From assembly GCA_902761535.1 (NCBI GenBank), contig CACWKS010000002.1:62001-126000 (forward strand): 64,000 nt of DNA, written 5' to 3'. The translations under genes were made by a program, and so were the position numbers. Below are positions 51,112 to 61,106 of this stretch, piece by piece (the first letter of the stretch is position 1; the number at the start of each line of letters is the position of its first letter). The notes under the pieces were generated by a model, which was not told where the DNA came from, ran no database searches, and worked only from the letters and a program-made list of their open reading frames with translations. The DNA comes from an uncultured Pseudomonadota bacterium (GTDB taxonomy: Bacteria > Pseudomonadota > Alphaproteobacteria > RF32 > CAG-239).

Positions 51112-51843
51112 ATGATACACGATATTCTCACCTGTTATTACAAAGATTTTAAATTTTATTTTGCCAGTCGCATAATATATCTGTTACTTCCTGTATATAT
51201 AATGATGGCGGCTGCTTTTACCTTTTGGGGAACGGATTTCTATACCGCATCATCCATCAGTATGGAGCAGTTTTTCAAGCTTCAGCCTTTGTTATTTATA
51301 ATCATTATTCCCGCCCTTACTATGCGATCAATTGCCGACGAATATCGCTCTCGGACCTTAGAAGTTATTATATCTCAGCCGATTGCTCGTCAGACTTTTA
51401 TTTTAGGCAAATTTTTAGCCGTATGGAGTGTTTGCGGTATTTTATTATTGGCATCATGTATCATTTGGGCAACATTGGCATATCTGTTAACGTTGGATAA
51501 TTTTTGGATTTTTTGCAATTATATCTCATCTTTTATAATGTGCGGAACGTTGTGTGCGATATCGTTGCTTGCAGCGACATTTTTTAATCATGCGTTAGGG
51601 GCTTTTGCTGCCGGATTGGGAGCTTGCTTTTTGCTTAATAATGTTAATTTAGGTTGGATTGCCGGTTTGTTCACTTCTCGCAGTTTATTGGCATCAAAAA
51701 TAGCCGGTTCTTTCAGCTTTTCTCATCAATATGATAATATGATATCAGGACAAATCGGAGTGTCAGCCGTGCTGTACTTTTTCTCGTTAATGGTTGCTTT
51801 TGTATGGCTTTCCGGAGCTGTTCTTGATTATAAAAGGAGATAA
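51112..51843 (+). CDS. ABC-2 type permease (GldF-like)
   Basis: A 243-residue integral membrane protein with about six hydrophobic segments. A typical segment reads LFIIIIPALTMRSIADEYRSRTLEVIISQPI (about 63-93), shared by GldF/NosY-type permeases. It follows the ATPase gene and precedes a GldG-like subunit, so the three probably form one complex. Confidence 0.85.
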   Translation: MIHDILTCYYKDFKFYFASRIIYLLLPVYIMMAAAFTFWGTDFYTASSISMEQFFKLQPLLFIIIIPALTMRSIADEYRSRTLEVIISQPIARQTFILGKFLAVWSVCGILLLASCIIWATLAYLLTLDNFWIFCNYISSFIMCGTLCAISLLAATFFNHALGAFAAGLGACFLLNNVNLGWIAGLFTSRSLLASKIAGSFSFSHQYDNMISGQIGVSAVLYFFSLMVAFVWLSGAVLDYKRR

Positions 51844-51847
51844 TATT

Positions 51848-53728
51848 TTGAAAATAAGACGCAAAATCACTTCTGGAGAGGGTTTGGCATTGCTGTTTAG
51901 CGGTGTTTTTTTGTTGCTTATATTGTTTAACGTTTTAAGCGGATTATTTTTCGGTTATATTGTGGGAGATGTTACCGCGGACAAACGTTATAATCTCAGT
52001 CCATCCAGCATAGATTTTCTTAATAAAAACGATAATCGGTTAACTATAAGGTTATATGTATCAAAAGACTTGAAACAAGCCGACCGTAACTACGGAGATT
52101 ATGCCGAATATGTCAATCGTTTGTTAAATCAGTACGTTGATAACAGTCGCAATCTTATCAAGCTTGAACTTGTTGAAATTACTCCTTATTCTAGTACGGA
52201 AATTGCTGCGGAAAAATTCGGACTTAATCCTCTTGATATTGTAGATACTACCCACAGTGTTTATTTAGGTGCCAACATAATTCGTGAAGACGGTGCGGCT
52301 ATAAGCATACCTGTTTTTGATATCAAACGTAAAAGCATTGTGGAAGATGATATCAGTCGTGTAATTTCCGTACTTAATAGCCGTCATAAACCGGTTGTCG
52401 GAGTTATTTCACCTTACTTTAATATTGCTTCTTTTGGTAATATGCTTTTGCTGGATGATGATTGGCCGTTTATCAGTTCGCTTAAAATTGCCGGATTTAA
52501 TATAATACCAATCAGTCCTGAAGCTTTTTATATTCCTGAAAATATCGATGCTTTATTGGTATTTTATCCGATATCTCTCAAACCTGCAAGTTTGTACGCT
52601 TTAGATCAATATTTGCTTCGAGGCGGCAATGTGATGGTTATGTTGGACTCGTTTTCAGAGATGCGTTTTAATAATGATAAGAAATATAATTCTTATGACA
52701 GCGGTATGCTGCAATTTCTCAATAATCTCGGAATTACTTATTATGAAGATATTGTAGTAGGAGATTTAGATAATAACCAAATGGTGTCATCTATGGGAAG
52801 AACTGTACCATATCCGTTACATATGAAAATATATAGTGAACAAATGGCACAACATCCGATTATGAAAAATTTACACGAATTGAGACTTAATTATGCATCC
52901 ATATTTAATTTTAAGCCCATTTATAAAGATCTGAAAGTTACTCCGTTATACAAAACAGGTATAAACAGTACTCTGTTTCCAAGTGAATGGATATACATAC
53001 AAACTTATGACGCAATGATGAGCAGAATGCAGTCTGAAAATTTTAGATTTTCTTTAGCCTTATTGGTAGAAGGAAAATTTAAAGCTTTTTATAAACGTCC
53101 GTTAATTGATGATGGACCGTTATTGCTTAAAATGCCGATTTTTATAAATCAAGCAGAAAAAGACGGCAAGCTGTTGTTGTTAAGTGATAGTGATATGGTC
53201 GGATCACAATTGTGGAAAGGTGGATCACCTGATGGCAGTGTTTCATATTATTCATCGGATAATTTTCTTCTGATACGTAATGCATTGGATTATTTAACAT
53301 CATCGGATTATGTTAATGTCGGTCAAAAATTTATTTCTCGTAACAGAATCAATTTGGATAATATTATGCGAACTTGGGCAAATAGCCAATATTCTGAACA
53401 ACTTAATCGCCTTAAGCAGCAATTGACTGAAGTCCGCCGCCAAATAAATCAATTGTACCGTGACGCTAAAAATACAAACAATGAATTGAAAAATTCCGTC
53501 GGACGGCAGAAAAAAATATATGATCTGCAAAATAAAGAAAGAACTTTGGAGCGAACCGTTAAAGAGATTGATTATAAAATTCAAAATTTATATCATAAAA
53601 TTAAAATATGGCTAGCCGTTGGCATAATGACAGTATCAGCATTACTATCGGTTTTGTTATTGTGGATTTGCTATCTTTTGTATCGTTTTTTATATCAGAT
53701 TAAAATGAAGGGAAAAATTAATGAATAA
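51848..53728 (+). CDS. GldG-like ABC auxiliary protein
   Basis: A 626-residue protein starting at TTG 51848, with GGAG 9 bases upstream. An N-terminal membrane segment (about 13-35) is followed by DVTADKRYNLSPSSIDFL, the typical GldG/ABC_transp_aux opening. A Rossmann-like periplasmic region contains PVVGVISPYFN and LDQYLLRGGNVMVMLD (about 255-270). A coiled coil spans about residues 510-590, and a C-terminal membrane segment lies at about 595-620. In alphaproteobacteria such clusters export an unknown substrate, and gliding is not implied. Confidence 0.85.
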   Translation: MKIRRKITSGEGLALLFSGVFLLLILFNVLSGLFFGYIVGDVTADKRYNLSPSSIDFLNKNDNRLTIRLYVSKDLKQADRNYGDYAEYVNRLLNQYVDNSRNLIKLELVEITPYSSTEIAAEKFGLNPLDIVDTTHSVYLGANIIREDGAAISIPVFDIKRKSIVEDDISRVISVLNSRHKPVVGVISPYFNIASFGNMLLLDDDWPFISSLKIAGFNIIPISPEAFYIPENIDALLVFYPISLKPASLYALDQYLLRGGNVMVMLDSFSEMRFNNDKKYNSYDSGMLQFLNNLGITYYEDIVVGDLDNNQMVSSMGRTVPYPLHMKIYSEQMAQHPIMKNLHELRLNYASIFNFKPIYKDLKVTPLYKTGINSTLFPSEWIYIQTYDAMMSRMQSENFRFSLALLVEGKFKAFYKRPLIDDGPLLLKMPIFINQAEKDGKLLLLSDSDMVGSQLWKGGSPDGSVSYYSSDNFLLIRNALDYLTSSDYVNVGQKFISRNRINLDNIMRTWANSQYSEQLNRLKQQLTEVRRQINQLYRDAKNTNNELKNSVGRQKKIYDLQNKERTLERTVKEIDYKIQNLYHKIKIWLAVGIMTVSALLSVLLLWICYLLYRFLYQIKMKGKINE

Positions 53729-54695
53729 ACTAATAAAACGCGTTATTCTCATAGTAGTATTGGCACTATTGCTGACAATAACGGCTTTTTATGTTTTAAC
53801 TGAATTGCAAGAAAAAAATATTCAAGGCAAACTTGTATTTGCCAAATCATATGATGCCGGATCACAAGTTAATCGCGTAGTAATTACTGATTATCAAAAT
53901 ACTGTTGAATTACGGCAAAATGATGGTTATTGGCGATTACCCGGATATCATGACTATTATGCGGATTTTAATCTTGTAAAATCATTTTTTGATACTCTTA
54001 ACAGCAGTACTTATCTTCAGCCGGTATCAAAAGAATCCGCAAAAGTTGAAGAGCTTTCATTGCTTAATCCGCAGAATAATAACCATTCATCGGGAATATT
54101 GGTGCAAACTTATGCTGATGATGAATTATTAGATGCAATTATTATAGGAATGAAAGATTCCGATAATGGTTTCTTTATTGCTCGTCGTGCCGATTCCGAT
54201 AATATATGGCTTATCGGCGGTAATTATGATATTCCCTGTATAGCCAAGCTCTGGTTACCGAAATCAATATTAGATATACCGGCAAAAGCCGTGGAAATGT
54301 TAGGGGTTGACGGTCATCTTATCTCACGTCGTTCACCTACGGAGAATTTTTATGATCGATTGGGTTTAGCCATTCCGACCGGTTGGTTGTTACAGACTCT
54401 TTCATCGCTTAATATTACGGATGTTATCACCGAAAAAATGTTTAATGATCGATATGCTAAAGCTGATATATCTAAAATATATGACATAAATACTTTTTAC
54501 GGTTTACGTTTCGAGTTGGATTTTTATGAAACGTCGGCAGATGATGTTTGGGTTAATATAAAATTATCTTCCGATACTGTTGCCTTACGCTCGGTTAATG
54601 ATTATATCAACGATAACGCTTTTTTGTATGAGGGATGGTATTTTAAAATCGCACCTTATCAAAAAGAATTTTTAATGAACTATAAGTTGATGTAG
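53721..54695 (+). CDS. DUF4340-domain protein
   Basis: A 324-residue protein overlapping the GldG-like gene by 8 bases. A signal anchor (about 7-27) precedes a beta-rich region with VNRVVITDYQNTVELRQNDGYWRLPGY (about 50-76), the DUF4340 opening, and a later GMKDSDNGFFIARRADSDNIWL. DUF4340 proteins regularly accompany GldG-like ABC systems and probably act in the periplasm as a complex partner. Function unknown. Confidence 0.8.
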   Translation: MNKLIKRVILIVVLALLLTITAFYVLTELQEKNIQGKLVFAKSYDAGSQVNRVVITDYQNTVELRQNDGYWRLPGYHDYYADFNLVKSFFDTLNSSTYLQPVSKESAKVEELSLLNPQNNNHSSGILVQTYADDELLDAIIIGMKDSDNGFFIARRADSDNIWLIGGNYDIPCIAKLWLPKSILDIPAKAVEMLGVDGHLISRRSPTENFYDRLGLAIPTGWLLQTLSSLNITDVITEKMFNDRYAKADISKIYDINTFYGLRFELDFYETSADDVWVNIKLSSDTVALRSVNDYINDNAFLYEGWYFKIAPYQKEFLMNYKLM

Positions 54696-54707
54696 TTATG
54701 TTGGAGC

Positions 54708-56081
54708 ATGTCAAATCTAAATACGGTCTCACCGGAATTTATTGCAGATTTATTTAACTTGGCTGTCCTTGCCTTATCTAAAGACGGTAAGGTGTTTTTT
54801 TTGAATCATCAGGCCGAATATTTATTTGACGGAATAAATATCTCGGATAATTTATCTGAAATTATTAAAGCTGATGATTGGGTTATATTGCATCACAATA
54901 TTAATATGGTGTTTTACCAACAGACTAATTCTGATTTTTATTGGTTATATCGCCATCGTATTTATATGGTAACGGCACGCTTAAGCGGGCATATTTTGTT
55001 TTTGGGTTTTAATGATATTACCGAAATTCGCAAACAGGCAAATTCATTACGTCAAAGCAATCAACGTTTAGAACAAATAGAATATTTGAGCAATATCGGT
55101 TATTGGGAACTTAATCTGGCACAAAAAATATTTTATTGGTCGGATGGTATGTATAAGTTATTTGCACTTAATAATAAGGATAAAACATATCACCAAAATC
55201 TGTTACGCCGCCATATACATTCTGAAGACATTGATTTATATCGGCAAAAATTACGCGATTTAATATTAAACAAACAGCATATTGCCGGTAATATCCGCAT
55301 AATTGATGCTCTCGGTTCGGTCAAACAATGTCGCTATTCTGCCGCACCGATATATATTGATGGTGATGAAGGTGCTTGCGGAGTATTGCAGGATATCACG
55401 GATTATTGCCAAAGCAGTAACAAATTAACAGTTGCATCATTAGGACATGATATCAAAAATCATCTTCAACTTATCCGTTTATACAGCGATTCGCTGATGA
55501 ATAATCGTGATGATAACGGTTTTGCTTCTAAAATAGCCGTTCAGGTTGAAAAAATCGCACTTTTATTAAATAATGCGGCTGATTTGGCACGTGATAATAC
55601 CCATCCGAATTTATATCCGATTGAATTAAAGTCTTTATTGTCAGAGATTTGTCAAGAATTCCATGCAGCCGCCCAAGCCAAAAATATACAATTGCTTTGT
55701 CGGTTAAACAACACCACAATTATCAGCCATCGCGAAATTTTGTCTTCAATACTACGTAATTTGCTGGATAACGCACTTAAATTTGCTCACCGCAAAGTGA
55801 TTTTAGGGAATAATGCCGATTCTGTTTGGGTAATAGACGATGGTTGCGGTATTTCTTCTGAAGCCCAATCCCGAATTTTTGAGCGTTTTTATCAAGATTC
55901 TAAACAATCCGGTTGGGGACTGGGTTTATATACAGTCAAAGAAAATGCCCATCGCCTGAATGCTGAGATATTAGTGAAATCGCGGCTCGGACATTATACT
56001 GCCTTTAAATTAAATTTCTTAACAAAAGAATCCTTGCCAAAATCAAAAATAAGTGTTAACAACGAAACATTACTCAATTAA
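54708..56081 (+). CDS. PAS-domain sensor histidine kinase
   Basis: A 457-residue, apparently soluble kinase. The start at 54708 is uncertain because GGAG is only 1 base upstream. Two PAS-like domains come first (about 5-110 and 118-235, the latter with the PAS_3-type SNIGYWELNLAQKIFYWSDGMY). The phosphoacceptor lies in LGHDIKNHLQL (His about 246). The ATPase domain has ILRNLLDNALKFA (N box), VIDDGCGIS (G1) and WGLGLYTVKENA (G2). No response regulator is adjacent. It lies 12 bases after the DUF4340 gene, so it may sense a state linked to that transporter. Confidence 0.85.
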   Translation: MSNLNTVSPEFIADLFNLAVLALSKDGKVFFLNHQAEYLFDGINISDNLSEIIKADDWVILHHNINMVFYQQTNSDFYWLYRHRIYMVTARLSGHILFLGFNDITEIRKQANSLRQSNQRLEQIEYLSNIGYWELNLAQKIFYWSDGMYKLFALNNKDKTYHQNLLRRHIHSEDIDLYRQKLRDLILNKQHIAGNIRIIDALGSVKQCRYSAAPIYIDGDEGACGVLQDITDYCQSSNKLTVASLGHDIKNHLQLIRLYSDSLMNNRDDNGFASKIAVQVEKIALLLNNAADLARDNTHPNLYPIELKSLLSEICQEFHAAAQAKNIQLLCRLNNTTIISHREILSSILRNLLDNALKFAHRKVILGNNADSVWVIDDGCGISSEAQSRIFERFYQDSKQSGWGLGLYTVKENAHRLNAEILVKSRLGHYTAFKLNFLTKESLPKSKISVNNETLLN

Positions 56082-56112
56082 AAATAAATTATTAACAATA
56101 AATATTAACAAT

Positions 56113-56556
56113 ATGGAAGAAATATTAATAGTTTACCGTAACAACGGTACAACTTCTGAAAGTCGTTTCAGCCAGGAATCATTTTGGGTGGAATTGCGCA
56201 AAAACGGGAAGCCTGTCGGGCTTAAGTCTAACGGAATATTTATTCCGTTTGCCGTCGAGGAAATTTCCTGGGATTGTGCAAGCCATCAAATTGGCTCATC
56301 AAAGCTTCTTAACAGTACGGAGCTTCTTGTCGTTTTAAGCGAGGAGTTTCGCGAAGCTTTTGACTTTTGTGCAACAAGACTGGAGTATCCCCATTTGGGA
56401 GCAATAAGAATCCCTCTTGTTGCTTACTCGGAGGGGTGCAATCTCCACCCCATCCACCGGAGGCGCTATGCGCCTCTCTTTTATCCGTCGCAAATGAGTG
56501 AAGGATATGCAGAAAGGTTCTTACCGCAAGAGATGCGGTTGGCACGCCGTATGTAG
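56113..56556 (+). CDS. Orphan protein, G+C-richer than neighbours
   Basis: A 147-residue protein of no recognised family, starting at ATG 56113. The N-terminal half is beta-like (LIVYRNNGTTSES, FWVELRKNGKPVGLKSNGIF). The C-terminal 40 residues are Arg-rich and look less protein-like, and the DNA there has a 10-base direct repeat (GGCACGCCGT / GGCGCGCCGT) across the stop codon. Its base composition appears higher in G+C than the AT-rich flanks, so it may be a recent arrival. A terminator follows. Confidence 0.5.
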   Translation: MEEILIVYRNNGTTSESRFSQESFWVELRKNGKPVGLKSNGIFIPFAVEEISWDCASHQIGSSKLLNSTELLVVLSEEFREAFDFCATRLEYPHLGAIRIPLVAYSEGCNLHPIHRRRYAPLFYPSQMSEGYAERFLPQEMRLARRM

Positions 56557-56579
56557 ATTGGCGCGCCGTCTCTAAAAAT

Positions 56580-56614
56580 AAGGTCGAGGATAATCTGTCC
56601 CCGACCTTATTTTT
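56580..56614 (+). terminator. Terminator after the orphan gene
   Basis: AAGGTCGAGG pairs with CCCCGACCTT (one mismatch), followed by ATTTTTAT. It precedes the msbA promoter region. Confidence 0.75.
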
Positions 56615-56712
56615 ATGTTTAATGACAATGCATATCTTATCAAAAGCATTTGCAAAAAAATATAAGCTGCTATATAATAACACCGTTGTTTTAACTGTTT
56701 TTAGGTTTTATA

Positions 56713-58476
56713 ATGTTTAAGAACCTTTGTCAATCATTTAAGAAGTCTGATTTATGCGTTAACTATTCCAAAATGTGGAAGTATGTCAAACCTTATTGGG
56801 GCAGAGCCTTGATAGCTATGACTATCACTATCCCTATAGGTGCAATGGATGCGGTTATCGCTTGGGCTCTCAAACCTTATATGGATGTTGTTATGGTCGA
56901 AAAAGGATCCAGTTATACTGCTTATATTCCTTTGTTGATTATCATTTTTACATTATTGCAAAGCGCCTTAAACTATATTGCCACTTATCTCAATACTTGG
57001 GTAGGACAAAAAGTTTCCAACAGCCTTAAACTGGATTTATATAAAAAATTATTGCATTACAGCGCTTCATTTTTTGATAATCGACATTCCGGCGATATTT
57101 TAATGCGTTTTAACAATGATGTCGACGCCAGTTGCGGCGGTTTGTTATCTAATCTTAAATTGTTTACCACTCGCTTATTTTCATCAATATCTTTGATTGG
57201 TGTTTTGTTTTATAATTCATGGCAGTTGGCAATTGTGGCAGTAGCGGTGTTAGGTTGTGCACTATATCCGCTCACCACGGTTAAACGTAAAATAAAATCA
57301 ATAATGGACAAGACCATCTTTACCGGAGCCGCCGTCACCACCCAATATAATGAAACCTATCAGGGAAATCGTATAATTACCTCTTACAATCTTTATGATT
57401 ATCAATCCAAAAAATTCAGTGATAATCTTCAACAACGCTTTAAGCTTGGTATTAAAATGATTCAACGCACCGGTTTGTTGTCACCTATGATGCACTTTAT
57501 TGTATCGGTAGGTATTGCCGGAGTCATCTGGTTCGGTAGCCACCTTATTGTTACCCAAGCTATTACTCCCGGTAATTTTGTATCTTTTATCGCTGCTTTG
57601 ATAATGCTCTATACACCGATAAAAGCCATCGGTAATAATTATAATGCAGTGCAAATGGCTCTTTTGGCAATGGAACGAGTTTTTGAGCTTATGGATGCTA
57701 AACCGACAATTGTCAGCAAAAAAGGTGCGTCAAAGCTGGAAAAAATTGCTAAAAGCATTGAATATAAAGATGTTTGCTTTGAGTATGTTAAAGGCAAACC
57801 TGTTTTACAGAATATTAATCTGAAAATTAAAAAAGGTGAAACCATAGCTTTTGTCGGTAATTCCGGCGGTGGTAAAACCACCATGGTAAATTTATTGCCT
57901 AGGTTTTACGATGTCACTTCAGGCTCATTGATGATAGATGGTATTGATATTCGCGATTATGAGCTTAATTCTTTGCGTGATAATATTGCGGTGGTTTTCC
58001 AAGATAATTTTCTGTTTTCCGGCACTATCAGAGAAAATATTTTATTAGGCAAAGAAAATGCTACTCAAGAGGAAATAGATGCTGCTGTCAACAATGCCTG
58101 TTTGTCTGAGTTTATCGCTTCTCTGGAAAAAGGATTGGATACCGAAATCGGCGAACGCGGAACTTTATTATCCGGAGGGCAAAAGCAACGTATTGCGATT
58201 GCTCGAGCTTTCCTTAAAAATGCTCCGATTGTCATATTGGACGAGGCTACATCGGCTTTAGACAACAAATCCGAAGCGGTTGTTCAGCAGGCAGTTGACA
58301 ATCTGATGAAAGATCGCACGGTTTTCATCATTGCACACCGTCTCTCTACAGTCCGCAATGCTGATAAGATTATTGTAATAAATTATGGTAAAATAGTGGA
58401 ACAGGGATCACATGATGAATTACTCAAAAATCCTGATTCCGTCTATGCCTCATTATATAAAACCCAGTTAAAATAG
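56713..58476 (+). CDS. msbA: Lipid A / lipid exporter MsbA-type ABC transporter
   Basis: A 587-residue half-transporter with six membrane segments in residues 1-320 and an ATPase domain at 340-587. Walker A is GNSGGGKTT (about 385), the signature is LLSGGQKQRIAIARAF (about 486-501), Walker B is IVILDEATSALD, and the H-loop is IIAHRLSTV. Length and architecture fit MsbA, which flips lipid A-core across the inner membrane. The next gene, adhE, follows after 10 bases, so the two may share a transcript. Confidence 0.85.
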   Translation: MFKNLCQSFKKSDLCVNYSKMWKYVKPYWGRALIAMTITIPIGAMDAVIAWALKPYMDVVMVEKGSSYTAYIPLLIIIFTLLQSALNYIATYLNTWVGQKVSNSLKLDLYKKLLHYSASFFDNRHSGDILMRFNNDVDASCGGLLSNLKLFTTRLFSSISLIGVLFYNSWQLAIVAVAVLGCALYPLTTVKRKIKSIMDKTIFTGAAVTTQYNETYQGNRIITSYNLYDYQSKKFSDNLQQRFKLGIKMIQRTGLLSPMMHFIVSVGIAGVIWFGSHLIVTQAITPGNFVSFIAALIMLYTPIKAIGNNYNAVQMALLAMERVFELMDAKPTIVSKKGASKLEKIAKSIEYKDVCFEYVKGKPVLQNINLKIKKGETIAFVGNSGGGKTTMVNLLPRFYDVTSGSLMIDGIDIRDYELNSLRDNIAVVFQDNFLFSGTIRENILLGKENATQEEIDAAVNNACLSEFIASLEKGLDTEIGERGTLLSGGQKQRIAIARAFLKNAPIVILDEATSALDNKSEAVVQQAVDNLMKDRTVFIIAHRLSTVRNADKIIVINYGKIVEQGSHDELLKNPDSVYASLYKTQLK

Positions 58477-58486
58477 GTGAGTTATC

Positions 58487-61066
58487 ATGAATAAAGAAAC
58501 AAATTATTTAGATAAATTAATCAATCGAGTTGCTCAAGCACAGCAGCTTTATAAAACTTATTCTCAAGAAAAAGTTGATGCTATTTTCAAAGCTGCCGCT
58601 TTGGCTGCCGCCGGTCAACGTATTCCTTTGGCACATATGGCAGTCGGCGAAACCCGTATGGGAGTGGTCGAAGATAAAGTAATCAAAAATCATTATGCTG
58701 CCGAGTATATTTATAATAAATATAAAGACACCAAAACTTGCGGTATTATCAGCGATGATAAAATTAACGGCACTAAAATTTTAGCCGAGCCGCTGGGGGT
58801 TATTGCCGGAATTATTCCGACCACCAATCCTACCTCAACCGCTATTTTTAAGGCATTGCTTTGTTTGAAAACTCGCAACGCTGTTATTTTTTCGCCTCAT
58901 CCGCGTGCCAAAGATTGCACTATTGCTGCAGCTAAAATTGTTTACGAAGCCGCTGTTGCCGCCGGAGCTCCTAAAGACATTATCGGTTGGATTGATGAGC
59001 CGACTTTGGAACATACTAATTATTTGATTACTCATCCTCAAGTTGCTTGTATTTTAGCAACCGGCGGTCCCAGTATGGTCAAAGCCGCTTATTCATCGGG
59101 CAAACCGGCCTTGGGTGTCGGCGCCGGAAATGTACCGGCGGTGGTTGATGAAACAGCCGATCTTGAAATGGCAGTATCCTCAATTATCTTATCCAAAACT
59201 TTTGATAACGGCGTTATCTGTGCTTCCGAACAATCGGTCGTTGCCGTAGCTAAAATCTACGATAAAATTAAAGCTCAGTTTACAGAGCAGGGAGCTTATA
59301 TTCTCAAATCTTCCGAAATTAAAAAACTCAGCCAAATAATGCTTGGCACTAAAGGAATTAATCCTATGATAGTCGGGCAATCTGCTGTTAAAATTGCCGA
59401 TATGGCCGGATTAAAAGTTCCTGCCGGAACTAAGATTTTGTTGGTTGAACAAAACAAAATTTCTGCCGACAATCCTTATTCTTTGGAAAAACTTTCACCG
59501 GTGTTGACTTTATATAAGGCCGCCGATTTCAATAGTGCCGTAAACAAAGCCCTGCAGTTGGTATCTTTAGGCGGACTGGGGCATACTGCCTCGCTTTATA
59601 CCGACACTCGTACTTCCGAGAGAGTTGATTATTTCGCTTTAGCCATGCCGACCGGTCGTGTTTTGGTTAATTCGCCGTCATCTCAAGGCGGATTGGGTGA
59701 TTTATACAATTTCAAGCTGGAGCCTTCGCTGACCTTGGGCTGTGGCTCTTGGGGAGGTAATTCGGTCAGCGAAAACGTTGGCATCAAACATCTGTTAAAT
59801 TATAAAACCGTTGCCGAAAGGAGAGAAAATATGTTGTGGTTCAGAGTTCCGCCTAAAATTTATTTTAAACGCGGTGCGGTTGATACGGCTTTGCGTGAGC
59901 TTCAGGGCAAAAAACGCGCCTTTATCGTAACCGATAAATTTTTATTTGATTCCGGCACAGTCAACACGATTTCCAACCTGTTGGAAGAAATGGACATTGA
60001 ATACCAAATTTTCTTTGATGTCAAATCTGATCCCTGTATCAGCACAATCAATGATGCTCTCAAAGCCGTCAAGGTATTTAAGCCGGATGTGTTTATTGCT
60101 TTCGGTGGCGGTTCGCCGATGGATGCGGCTAAGATTATACAGCTCAAATACGAACACCCTGAAATAGCTTTTGATGATTTGGCTTTGCGTTTTATGGATA
60201 TCCGTAAAAGAATCTGCTCCATTCCCGAATATCATAAGTCGATTATGGTCGCCATTCCCACCACCTCCGGCACCGGCTCCGAGGTTACTCCTTTTGCTGT
60301 TATTACCGATGATGCGTCAGGTGTTAAATATGCTCTGGCCGATTATGCCTTAACTCCGTATATGGCAATTGTTGATGCTAATTTTGTTGACAATATGCCC
60401 AAGGGCTTAACTGCCGCCGGCGGAATAGATGCCCTTGTTCATGCCATTGAAGCTTATGTTTCGGTAATGGCCACCAATTTTACCAATTCTACCGCATTGG
60501 AAGCCGCTAAACAGGTATTTCGCTACTTGCCACGTGCCTATCATAATGGTTTCGACGATCCGATTGCTCGTGAAAAAATGCACCATGCTGCCACAATTGC
60601 CGGTATGGCCTTTGCTAATTCGTTTTTGGGATTGTGCCATTCCATGGCTCACAAATTAGGCGCAGCATTTAATATTCCGCATGGTATTGCCAATGCTTTA
60701 CTCATTTCGCAGGTAATTAAATACAATGCTGATGAAACCAAGCACAAACAGACCATATTTCCGCAATATCGCACTCCGGAGGCTCAAAAACGTTATGGTC
60801 AGATAGCCGACAATCTGGGATTAAAAGGACGTAATGACAGTGAGAAAGTTAAATCTTTAATCGCTGCGATCGAAAAATTGAAAAAAGATATCGAAATACC
60901 GTCTTCAATCAAAGCCTATGGTATCAGTAAAAAAGATTTCGCTTATAAGCTTGATTGGTTGGTCGAAAATGCTTTTGACGATCAGTGCACCGGAGCTAAT
61001 CCCAGTTATCCGTTGATGGACGATATTCGTCAAATCTACCTTGATGCTTTTGAAGGTAAAATCTGA
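58487..61066 (+). CDS. adhE: Bifunctional acetaldehyde-CoA/alcohol dehydrogenase
   Basis: An 859-residue fermentative enzyme that converts acetyl-CoA to ethanol while regenerating NAD. The N-terminal aldehyde dehydrogenase domain (about 1-440) has IIPTTNPTSTAIFK and the active-site Cys in NGVICASEQSVV (about 245). The C-terminal iron alcohol dehydrogenase domain (about 455-859) has FIAFGGGSPMDAAKI, PTTSGTGSEVTPFAVI, AAGGIDALVHAIEAYVS and the metal-binding GLCHSMAHKLGAAFNIPHG. AdhE forms filaments in other bacteria. It is typical of anaerobic metabolism. Confidence 0.97.
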   Translation: MNKETNYLDKLINRVAQAQQLYKTYSQEKVDAIFKAAALAAAGQRIPLAHMAVGETRMGVVEDKVIKNHYAAEYIYNKYKDTKTCGIISDDKINGTKILAEPLGVIAGIIPTTNPTSTAIFKALLCLKTRNAVIFSPHPRAKDCTIAAAKIVYEAAVAAGAPKDIIGWIDEPTLEHTNYLITHPQVACILATGGPSMVKAAYSSGKPALGVGAGNVPAVVDETADLEMAVSSIILSKTFDNGVICASEQSVVAVAKIYDKIKAQFTEQGAYILKSSEIKKLSQIMLGTKGINPMIVGQSAVKIADMAGLKVPAGTKILLVEQNKISADNPYSLEKLSPVLTLYKAADFNSAVNKALQLVSLGGLGHTASLYTDTRTSERVDYFALAMPTGRVLVNSPSSQGGLGDLYNFKLEPSLTLGCGSWGGNSVSENVGIKHLLNYKTVAERRENMLWFRVPPKIYFKRGAVDTALRELQGKKRAFIVTDKFLFDSGTVNTISNLLEEMDIEYQIFFDVKSDPCISTINDALKAVKVFKPDVFIAFGGGSPMDAAKIIQLKYEHPEIAFDDLALRFMDIRKRICSIPEYHKSIMVAIPTTSGTGSEVTPFAVITDDASGVKYALADYALTPYMAIVDANFVDNMPKGLTAAGGIDALVHAIEAYVSVMATNFTNSTALEAAKQVFRYLPRAYHNGFDDPIAREKMHHAATIAGMAFANSFLGLCHSMAHKLGAAFNIPHGIANALLISQVIKYNADETKHKQTIFPQYRTPEAQKRYGQIADNLGLKGRNDSEKVKSLIAAIEKLKKDIEIPSSIKAYGISKKDFAYKLDWLVENAFDDQCTGANPSYPLMDDIRQIYLDAFEGKI

Positions 61067-61070
61067 TAAA

Positions 61071-61105
61071 AACAAAACTCTCAGGTTTTCCTGAGAGTTT
61101 TGTTT
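61071..61105. terminator. Strong bidirectional terminator
   Basis: AACAAAACTCTCAGG (61071-61085), TTTT loop, CCTGAGAGTTTTGTT: a perfect 15-bp stem between convergent adhE and an orphan gene. Confidence 0.9.
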
Positions 61106-61106
61106 A

